This document shows positions 50,201 to 64,000 of a stretch of 64,000 bases of DNA, piece by piece. Both the position numbers and the translations under genes were made by a program. The notes below the pieces were generated by a model. It ran no database searches. It worked only from the letters and a program-made list of their open reading frames with translations, and was not told the DNA's origin. Source of the stretch: Hyperoplus lanceolatus (Eukaryota; Chordata; Actinopteri; Uranoscopiformes; Ammodytidae). The stretch is taken from assembly GCA_026929865.2 (NCBI GenBank), contig CM049418.1:8257501-8321500 (forward strand), read 5' to 3'. Within the stretch, counting starts at the first letter, position 1, and the number at the start of each line of letters is the position of its first letter.

Positions 50201-52902
50201 TAGCACAAACAGCTAACAACAGTTAGCCATTGTTTTAATGTGTTTGTTTGTTTCGTTCAGCGAGTACTCACATGCATCAACCCTTGTTGACAGCTCGACA
50301 CCATGCTCGACACTCTCTGCAAAAAATGGTGCTCTTTATGGTCCATAAATATAAATACGTATTTCTATCTATGTTTATGGTCTAGATAGCCGTCCCATCA
50401 TTTCCGGCTTCCGTATTTTTTCGGGCCACAATACAGATTAGCACCGCCTGCTGTTATGGAGACATTACGTCCCGCGCAAGCGCAGAGCGTACGGAAAGTC
50501 AGCAGTCGGCTTGGTGTGTTCTTTGCACTTTTTTGGCCGCGACGGGAAGACTGGAGCTCCCTGAATCGGCAAACTCCATTTTCAGGTAGTCAGACTGGTG
50601 TGTCCTGGCCTTTAAAGTCAAAGCCCAACTTACCATGAGGAAGCTAAGAGGAGTCAGCTCTAGTGTTTACCTTGCTTCTGTGAAATGGGTCAAAGTGCCA
50701 GTTTTTGCTGAAAAGGCACAAGGGAGAGTAGACCGTTTTATCTTCCAACAAATAACATCAAAGTCTTTTACAGTTAGACCTTTTTGTTAAAAGCTAAAGG
50801 TGTTACACAGTCCATTTGAAGACCAAGGGTCTCATGCCAGCTTTGCCTTGACTCTCCTCCTTGTTGACATTTTCTAGGCGCTGTCAGCGATGTTGAAATG
50901 CAGGAGCATTACGATCACTTCTTTGAGGTGAGTGATCTTTAGTACCCTCCTCTACATGCTGCACAGCGTGACATGACAAGTGCGTTATCTGCCTTCTGAC
51001 GTTGGCAAAATATGTCCAGTTTGTGTCAATATTGATTCAGCAGGAATATGCAACAGCTGCACTATAAACAGGAGAAATTAAAATTTTGCATTATTTCCTG
51101 AGTGATTAGGGATGTTAACTGTAGCACAGGTTAATTGTTCTTGTTCCTCTTTATTTCCCACACAGGAGGTGTTCACTGAGATGGAGGAGAAGTATGGGGA
51201 GGTGGAGGAGATGAATGTGTGCGATAACTTGGGCGACCACCTTGTTGGCAATGTCTATGTTAAGGTTGGTTATGGGCCTACTGCCTATCTATATTTCACA
51301 AGACATGAAAAGGGAATCCAAATAACATAAATCGATTTAATTTAATGAAACAGGCTACAAAACAGATGAATGAGCTTGTATCATAATAAAACCATGTCAA
51401 GTGACTATGAGTATAAAGACATTTAAAGTGACATATTTTCCTTTTGCTAAGATCGTTTGAGAGTTTATTTATTTTTCAGTGTATAAATGCATAATCACTG
51501 CATCAAATGGGATCATTGTTTAGTGTCAGTATTTGTAACGGAAGTTAACCTCAGCTGTCCCTTGTGTGTAGTTCCGTCGGGAGGAGGATGCAGAAAAAGC
51601 AGTCATGGACCTAAACAACCGTTGGTTCAACGCCCAAGCCGTCCACTCAGAGCTTTCCCCCGTCACTGACTTCAGGGAAGCATGCTGCCGCCAGTATGAA
51701 ATGGGGTGAGTAGCAGCTGCTGAATTGTAATGGCTACCTATTTTACCTATTATTAAAGCGCTCTGAGTGAGAGAAGAGCGCTATATAAATAACATTTATT
51801 ATTATTATTATAAATGTGAGAAGAAACCAATGTAATGTCCTCTTCAATTTGTTTAAATGTGATAAATCATTTTAGTAAAAAAATCCTTTGAACATTTATA
51901 ATTTAAGAATTTTGTGGTAAGCTATTGTATATACCAAGGTTCCTGCAGACCCGTATAAAGTATTTAAGGCATTTCTAAAATAAGACCTGAATTAGTATTA
52001 AAATGTCTGAATCAATCATTCAAAAGTCCAATAGAAATATACTATTAATCAATACTAATTCACATTACACCTAAATGAATAGGTTAAAAAATAGAATTTA
52101 GGTCAGTAACACTAAACGGCAGGTGAAAAGGCCAAGTGCCCTCACAAGCTCTTTTGGCCCTGGACCCCTAGCAAGGCAGCTAGATAAAACTACACTGTTT
52201 CCTTAATTGAATTTGCACTTGTGTTAGTCAGAAATGCATTGACACTATTAGCTTTTAAAATGTAAAGATAAACATTGTCCTTGCAAAGTGGGAGGAAAGA
52301 TCTGATGGTCACTTTTATGAGTCTGTCAGTGTTTTTCCATTGGATCGGGGGGTTGTTTGCCCTGCCAGTGATAAGATCAACATAGTGTGGGGCGGGTGGG
52401 AGTTACAGATCAGGTGTTCTGCTTGGTGGTCTAGCACGCTCTTCGGCATGTGTAAGTGCCAACTTGTCCTCAGGGCCGTGCTCCACCACATGCTGCAAGT
52501 CTTAACCCTTTGCATACTTTGTGTTTGCATACAGAGAGTGCACCCGAGGGGGATTCTGCAACTTCATGCATCTGAAACCCATATCGCGAGAACTCCGAAG
52601 AGAGTTGTATGGCCGCCGCAGGAAAAGGTATAGAAATCCATTGTCTAAAGATCACTTATACACAAAATAAAACAAATAATAGTAGAAAGAGGAAGGAAAT
52701 TTCGTTATTTGCATTACATGTTGATATAATAAGATAATAATAATATATTCTATATTTCTTTAAATTCTAAACATCTTTCCCTTTACAAACCAGGAACCGC
52801 TCACGCTCGCGCTCCCGGGAAAGGCGCTCCCGCTCCAGGGACAAACGGCGGGACCGTGGTGGAGGAAAGGCGAGGGACCGAGAGCGCTCGGGAAGATTCT
52901 GA
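44299..52902 (+). CDS. u2af1: U2AF1, splicing factor U2AF 35-kDa subunit
   Basis: Exons 44299-44342, 45194-45281, 47988-48054, 50878-50927, 51166-51264, 51572-51705, 52535-52627 and 52794-52902 join to 227 aa without a break. Order: N-terminal [20 protein letters not shown] with the first CCCH zinc finger ([15 protein letters not shown]), UHM domain ([40 protein letters not shown]), second zinc finger ([20 protein letters not shown]) and a short RS tail ([19 protein letters not shown]). It pairs with U2AF2 and binds the 3' splice site AG in the nucleus. Exon 3 used here ([13 protein letters not shown]) is the b-type; an a-type alternative lies at 49416-49485. The RS tail is shorter than the human one, lacking most of its glycine run. 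Introns host several transposable elements. Confidence 0.97.
45320..46245. mobile_element. non-autonomous DNA transposon in u2af1 intron 2
   Basis: Terminal inverted repeats GCTGGGAACACACCG (left) and GCCGGGAACACACCG (right, reverse) bound a 926-bp GC-rich element. Flanks TTTAA (45315-45319) and TTTGT (46246-46250) look like a decayed 5-bp target duplication. A subterminal unit (AAGCGGCGAGCCTC core) is repeated near 46099 and 46198. It has no transposase, and open frames inside are GC-rich artefacts. Ends resemble those of the element at 49983-50610. Confidence 0.75.
46447..47149 (+). mobile_element. truncated Tc1/mariner-like transposon
   Basis: Inverted repeats of about 53 bp at 46447-46499 and 47097-47149 share CTGCATTTTTCTT and GTATCAACTGAAAAAT. 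They flank the C-terminal half of a transposase. Upstream sequence from about 46262 (ACAGTTTCAAAATAATAG) may belong to an outer end. It sits in u2af1 intron 2 next to the preceding element. Confidence 0.75.
46500..47035 (+). pseudogene. Tc1-like transposase remnant
   Basis: An open frame retains the C-terminal half of a Tc1-type DDE transposase: [20 protein letters not shown], a motif block [12 protein letters not shown], and [13 protein letters not shown] near the third catalytic residue. In active family members the middle block has Asp after QQ; here it is Val. The N-terminal DNA-binding half and first catalytic Asp are missing, so it cannot be active. Confidence 0.8.
47150..47312. repeat. 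dispersed teleost repeat fragment
   Basis: Contains AGGGTTAAATGTCTTGCTCA and a following AACCCTCGCCAGGAAT...GAGCCACAGC block, a pattern I recognise as common in fish intergenic DNA. The class is not resolved. It directly abuts the Tc1 remnant. Confidence 0.4.
48128..48457. repeat. long-range inverted repeat in u2af1 intron 3
   Basis: TGTGAGGTACAGCTTCAG (48128-48145) pairs with CTGAAGCCGTACCTCACA (48440-48457) with one mismatch. Nested inside, AAACCCACTT (48159-48168) pairs with AAGTGGGTTT (48385-48394). The RNA of this intron could therefore fold into a long hairpin just after exon 3b. Alternatively these are ends of an old MITE. Confidence 0.65.
48411..48462 (+). other. candidate poison exon of u2af1
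   Basis: A 52-nt stretch is preceded by TTTTTCTAAGTGTGTGCAG and followed by a consensus donor, CAG then GTAAGT (48463). Spliced after exon 2 it would read seven codons, then TAG. Its 3' half is one arm of the 48128/48440 inverted repeat. Splice signals and stop are seen; use is inferred. Confidence 0.3.
48763..48796 (+). repeat. short tandem repeat, 9-nt unit
   Basis: Three to four copies of GACGCCTTT in u2af1 intron 3. Confidence 0.75.
49289..49325. repeat. 18-bp perfect hairpin upstream of u2af1 exon 3a
   Basis: CAAACTGAGATCTTTAGA (49289-49306), one base, then the exact reverse complement (49308-49325). It lies 91 bp before exon 3a. It may be a folded RNA element or transposon relic. Confidence 0.75.
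49416..49485 (+). CDS. u2af1: u2af1 alternative exon 3a (mutually exclusive with 47988-48054)
   Basis: Bounded by TTTGTATTTCAG and a GTAAGT donor, it has the same phases as exon 3b and reads [20 protein letters not shown] then GLH. This aligns with the vertebrate a-type exon ([13 protein letters not shown]...SADGLRC) in the expected order downstream of the b-type exon. It is 70 nt, not 67, and has lost the conserved RNPQN core. Inclusion instead of 3b gives a 228-aa protein; inclusion of both breaks the frame. Whether it is still used cannot be told from sequence. Confidence 0.7.
49983..50610. mobile_element. MITE with TTTAA target duplication in u2af1 intron
   Basis: Ends GGCCCGGACACACC and, in reverse, GGCCAGGACACACC, flanked on both sides by TTTAA (49978-49982 and 50611-50615). 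It is 628 bp with no transposase. Its CACACC-containing ends resemble those of the 45320-46245 element, and both appear to use TTTAA-like sites. Confidence 0.82.
51749..51814 (+). repeat. retroposon 3' tail with (ATT)n
   Basis: GAGCGCTATATAAATAACAT followed by ATT repeats is a pattern widespread in teleosts as a retroposon tail. It lies in u2af1 intron 6. Confidence 0.45.
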
Positions 52903-53054
52903 ACAAAGCCAAGACCGACCCAATGTCCTACCAAATCCCTCTCCCTTAACCCCAGCAGTGATGACAAAGTTATTTTTTTCTTTTTTTGGTGAAATGTTGG
53001 AAGTGTTTTTTCTTCTTATTCCCTTTTTTTAAGACAAGCTTGTTTCGCTTTCTC

Positions 53055-53060
53055 AATAAA
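53055..53060 (+). terminator. u2af1: polyadenylation signal of u2af1
   Basis: AATAAA about 150 bp after the u2af1 stop, in good context. Confidence 0.7.
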
Positions 53061-53990
53061 ACAGATTTGTAATTCTGCACAAGCACCACCTGTTTACATG
53101 AACATCAATTTATTTCTCATGTAGGATCCTTTTTATTAAGAAACAAATTGGTTATTGTTGGTAGACTGCAAACATGCAGCATTCTGCTGCAGCTGTAAAC
53201 AACAAACACTTAAACCACATTCAAGCCACAGTTATCAAGATTGCAGTTCATAATAGACCAATGCTTGCTTTCTTATTTCCTCCTATTACACTATATGATG
53301 CAATATAATCCAATCCTCTGCCTCTCCCATACTTCCTGTTCGGTTTTCTTAGGTCGCACTGATGAAAACTGTTTGCTTTACACAATGCTTTACTCTGTTG
53401 AACATATGTGCTCTATACATAACACCATATAGAATAAGAGATTTCTAAATATGTAGATAATGTACACAAAATATATAAAATATAGATGTATAGATAAGAT
53501 ATGCATTTGCCTTAATGGCAATAGGAATAATACAGTTAACGGAGTGTAATACAGCAATAACAAATAGGTGACCTAATGTATATTATAGTTAAATAATTTC
53601 ACAGTGCAATAAGATTCATCTTAAATGAAAATAAAAACATTAAAATGTAATAAATCTTTTTTTAAATATATTGAATCTAAACTAAAACTATTATATTCAA
53701 ATCATAGACTAAACATTTTTAAAAAATCAATGAAAATTGTTCTTTACTGGTTACGTGAAAATACGTGAAACGTTTAGTCTAACACACATTTAGCCCCTCC
53801 TCGATCTGCGAGCTGCAGTCAGGGGCACTTTAATACTTTGGGATAAGCACGCCATGCTCACGAGAAGCTTTCAAGATGTAACATGCGTCAAAGTCGTAAA
53901 GTCCGTGCGGTGTGCTTTGTCAATAAAAGGTCAAACAGATGGCGCAGAGCAACTGCATTCCCAAACCCTTATTAAGAAATCTCTGCTCTG
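53061..53990. other. AT-rich spacer between u2af1 and cbs
   Basis: No coding exon or repeat boundary recognised. The right end grades into the cbs promoter. Confidence 0.45.
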
Positions 53991-54120
53991 ATTGGCCGAA
54001 GCGCAACAAACAGACGCCTTCGCCGTAGCCAATCGGTGAGAGCGTTTAAACTTTGCCCACGTCACACCCGCTTGGTCCACGTGCTTCGTCACGACAATCG
54101 TTTTGCCTTTGTCAAAGTCG
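53991..54120 (+). promoter_or_regulatory. cbs: cbs core promoter region
   Basis: An inverted CCAAT box (ATTGG, 53991), a direct CCAAT (54029-54033) and an E-box CACGTG (54078-54083) cluster upstream of the first donor site, in locally CpG-rich sequence. No TATA box is evident. The transcription start is not determined. Confidence 0.5.
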
Positions 54121-54216
54121 GACGTCTCTCCGCAGTGAACAGGGAAGGAGGTGCTTGCGTCGGGGTCTTAATTTTCTCATATTTTACATCGTTTTTGGCA
54201 ACATTTAATTCACAAG
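54121..54216 (+). other. cbs: cbs 5' UTR exon 1
   Basis: A strong donor (CAAG then GTGAGT) follows 54216, and the coding exon starts 3.5 kb on, after an acceptor near 57774. The left limit is a guess. Confidence 0.4.
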
Positions 54217-57200
54217 GTGAGTGGGGATTAACTCGTGGGGGAAACCTTAGCACACAGGAATGTGAAATTGTAACGTCAATGCACGCGTGGTTGTGGTACA
54301 TTTCATTTGGTGACTTAAGAGCGCTCCGTGGACGCTGTTTCTGATGCAACCTTTAATGTGCAATACAGCACTAAATGCTAGCCAATTTAGTTTCGTTAAT
54401 GACTTACTGCTTACAATCATAGATAGTATATAAATACACTACACGCCGTATAACTTATTTTATGTAATAAGTATCCTTTATATTTTACTGTTACCTTTTT
54501 TCTGCATTTTTTTTCTATTTTCTCTTTTAGTTTTTGCCTTGTCAATTTATCTGCCAATTTATTTTCTGAGATTAATAATTGAGTATATTAAGCATCATAA
54601 AACACTGAAATAGCATACTAAACTAGATAATTTGTCTGTCAAATCATGAGTTTAAACCCACCATAATATTACATGTAGGCCCACTACATTGTAAGATAAA
54701 GAAAAGTTAGAAATTACTCGATTTGAGAACCTGGAACTAACACGTTTGCTATTTTCGCTGTAAACAAGTTTTATCAATTGCCAAAATAGTTAGTGATTAA
54801 TTTTATTTTAATCAACTCGTAGTCCTGCTCCTGTTTTGCTTTAGTGTCCCTTATCTTAATCTGTATGGCACTTGTCCCAACAGCTAGCTATATAACATAT
54901 TTAGTCACTGACTGTGATGCTAATGCATTGATGGTTGCATTTAAACTGAATAGGCTATTCGTCATCATTTTGACTCTTATATGGTGGTGGGGTCAACAAG
55001 TGTAGGCCTGGAGTTTGACATTGTTCTTCTACTCATGTAGCATTCCTGCTTTTCAAATTTGTCCCACCATTTGTTATGGTTGAGTGACTATACAGCCTGC
55101 TCTTCTTGGTTAAACAGCTGAGACCTACTCCTGCTGATGTTTGTGTTTGTTGCTGGCGGAGAAATTATGCAAACGACACTTTTGCCAATTTGAGCAGCCT
55201 AATTTATAAAGCACATTATTATTCTTTTGGGTGCTCCGAAGTGGCCAAAGGACATTAGAAATACCCCACCCCCCATATAAACAGATAACCAAGGCTGATA
55301 AGGTAAGCATATTACAGTGATTTTTCTTTAATATTGGGGTTGATGCTGCCAGACTCGGATCAGGTGATTTCCCACAGAAGTGGCTCAGGCTGGAAGGTAT
55401 TTGAGGATTTGGATATTGGCTTAAAAAAAATTGGAATCTCTCCTTCTTAAATCCTCCTATTGCAATTTATTTTCTTCTGCCCTTCAGGCTGGACTCCCTG
55501 CTCTCACGGTAGGATCATATTGCCCTCGTTAAACCCTGTAAGGCAAACTACATACCAACTGACCCTTTCCCACATTTACTGCAGCAGTTGTAGGCAGTGC
55601 TACCTTAACTAGCACTGGACTGGCAGTAGCCAGGCAGGCAGGGATCAAATGTCAGTAATTGAAGTTGCATGTGAGCAGGAAAGGATGGTAAACAACTTTT
55701 TTTATTTTGATAGCTGATAGTAATCAAGTGGATTACCATTAGAGTTAAGCATGGACAAAAAACGGAAGCGTAAATGTGTTCTGGTTTCCATGCCACAGCT
55801 TACAGAACGTGTTTACCAGTGCGTCACTAACTCGTAATGTAGCTCATCCCACAGGCAGTTTTCTCCCCCATGCCGAGTTGTTTGCTTAAGTGAATGTTGG
55901 ATGTAGTCGGATCACTGCATGGACATCGTATGAACTCTTGTTGGAGTCAAAGAGGGGCCCTAGGTTTTAACAGCTGGCCCCTGTGTGTGCACTGCGTATT
56001 AGTGAAGGTTCATCTGCTGCCAGTTGCAGCAGAGACTGCAGAGAATAAAATGGATGAATCAATAAGTTGAGGCAAGATCTGTGGAAAGTTCTGGAAACGT
56101 ATAGAGGGTAAAGGATTTAAAAGTCATCTGATTCTTTGTGATAAGTACTCATTCAATTCGATGAATGAATTGCTTGTTTGGTCACATTTGGAAAAGCTCT
56201 AGATGGTGATCAATTTGTTTTTGTCAGACCAACAGTCCAATTTACAATCCCATAAACAAAGAAACTTAAACTCACCTTTTTTGTCTGCTAAGCCTTAGGT
56301 CTACCTACAAGATGAACTGATTATTTGGCCTTTTGTTGGAAGGTTTTATTATTGACCCCCTCATAGTTATAAAAGCAGTTTAGAGCTCCTCTTTTGTCTA
56401 CTGATGATAGTTATGGTCCTGTAATACTGAACTCCAGCTAATGATAATGTTTGACATTTAATTATTTATTTGTGAGTTTACAACATGTTATTACTGGTAA
56501 GGAACGACCATTGAGTTATTGTTGGTTAACATTAACAAAACTCTTGAGGTTAATGCCTACAGGCCTATGTCTGCAAATTTACCCTAAGCTGTAATATTTT
56601 TTATGAAACCCAATTCCCATCGATATCTTTATATGTGGCGTTGCTGGTTTTCTCCAGTGAGTGAATGATGCAATATTGGCCAAAGCTTGATCAGCCAATC
56701 ACCAGGGCCTTACTCACACTGCAGGTTCTGTTTTCACTATTGAAAGCAGAACTTGATCCGACTAATTTGCTGACTCATTGTGAGTCTTGTAATTCTAAAT
56801 GAATCTGTGTGCAGTATGGAAAAGGTGTAGGCTAGTAGAACAAAGGGTAGTGAAGGAGCAGCAGCAGCAGTAGTAGTGTGAGTTGTGAAAGCTCCTCACT
56901 AAGCATGATGGGCCTTTTTATTTGCATTTGGGCTGAAGTGATTCAGCGTTAGTATAAAGTTGGGAGTGGTTCAGGGTTTGTTTCCCTGTCAGTCCACTTT
57001 ATGTTGTGTTTTATCCATGTAGTCAGTCAACTGATACCATCTAGTGTAAGCTTAGACTATTTGTGTTTTTAAGACTATACGGTGACATCTCTTTTTATAA
57101 AATGTAAACAAATTAATCGCTAAGGACTCAGAGGGTGATATTTGATTTGTGTGTGCTTTCCTCTGGTGGCTTTCTTCGCTGCAGATTTTTCAGTTCTTAG

Positions 57201-57470
57201 AAGAAACATATATTCTTGAGGGCTGAGTATCGAGCTTTGGTACTTAAAGGATCTTAAAAAACAATTCAAGCCGTCAATGACTAAAAAATAGATATTAAAC
57301 GCCTGCTCTTGGTCCTTTTTTGTTTACTTCTTGCTTGATATTTTTCTATAGTGGTTTGGAGTAAGTTGTATGGACAACTTGGATGGATTTTAATGGCATT
57401 CATTTTCTCTTGATGAATTGTAAATAAAGGCGTCAACAAGCAGAAGACAGTGTCACAGTTTGTTAACATA
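54217..57470 (+). other. cbs first intron
   Basis: About 3.5 kb separate the noncoding exon from the coding start. Apart from the small transposon at 57471-57681 I see only AT-rich sequence, with no exon or conserved block I can name. Confidence 0.4.
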
Positions 57471-57681
57471 CAGCTCTGGAAAAAATTAAGAGACCATTTT
57501 TCTTAAATCTTCATCTCTACATTACTTAATGAAAATATTTTTCACGGAATTTGTTAGAAATGTTTTCAATAGTTTATAGAATAAAACCAAAATGTTCATT
57601 CTACTCAAACATATGCCTATAAATAGTAAAACGAGAGACACTGAATATTTGGAGTGATCTCTTAATTTTTTTCCGGAGCTG
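57471..57681. mobile_element. Tc1/mariner-type MITE in cbs intron 1
   Basis: Ends CAGCTCTGGAAAAAATTAAG and, in reverse, CAGCTCCGGAAAAAAATTAA, flanked by TA on both sides. At 211 bp with no coding capacity, it matches a very common fish mariner-type end sequence. Confidence 0.85.
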
Positions 57682-57783
57682 TAGTAGCAAAACAGAACAT
57701 GGCATTCTTGAAGTCATTTCAAAAAGTCTTGACAGGTGATTACATGACCATAGTTTACTCTGTCTTTTCCAGTTTAAGCAGCC

Positions 57784-63898
<6,115 letters not shown>

Positions 63899-64000
63899 GT
63901 AAGTGAACAACAGATTTTTATAAATTATAAAGTAGTGCCTTTTAGCGCTATAGAACTTTGCGTTCTTTCACCTCTTGGTTTTCCAACCTGTGTTCTTACT

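Overview
This window looks like teleost fish nuclear DNA, probably percomorph-like. Genes are split by GT-AG introns, there are long (TG)n tracts, and the mobile elements are fish-type (Tc1/mariner, piggyBac-like and other small inverted-repeat elements, tRNA-derived SINE fragments). The exons at the right end spell a complete U2AF1 and almost all of CBS. Exon models were built by eye from frame, splice phase and homology. Distances and exon lengths were checked for phase consistency, but nothing was run through software.

Layout. (1) 0.36-5.5 kb, plus strand: three tandem copies of a small receptor gene with one V-type Ig domain, a TM segment and a tyrosine-rich tail. Copies 1 and 2 carry frameshifts and have lost the start codon; copy 3 is intact. 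(2) 8.3-26 kb, plus strand, possibly to 32 kb: four CD200 (OX-2)-like genes. A has a short tail and looks like classical CD200. B is broken by indels. C is intact with a long tail. D has two CD200-type V domains before its C2 domain. (3) 35.7-43.0 kb, minus strand: two BTLA genes with nearly identical Ig exons but unrelated stalk, TM and tail exons. The right one keeps the ITIM and ITSM-like tyrosines. The left one has a short tail ending in a Grb2-type YxN motif. (4) 44.3-52.9 kb, plus strand: u2af1, with the mutually exclusive exon-3 pair. (5) 54.1 kb to the right edge, plus strand: cbs, running off the window before its last codons.

Biology. Sections 1-3 form an immune-checkpoint cluster of CD200-type ligands, BTLA receptors and an unassigned V-only receptor family. 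CD200 next to BTLA matches human 3q13.2, and U2AF1 followed by CBS matches human 21q22.3; here the two blocks lie side by side. IRF or IRF-ETS composite motifs sit 40-110 bp upstream of the start codons of CD200-like A, B and C and of both btla genes, which suggests shared interferon or leukocyte control.

The most interesting signals are: the two btla genes as a possible paired-receptor set with split signalling motifs; the V-V-C2 CD200-like gene; a transposon end that offers an in-frame start to CD200-like A; the diverged U2AF1 alternative exon with a nearby candidate poison exon; and a CBS exon whose acceptor is preceded by a long TG repeat instead of a pyrimidine tract.
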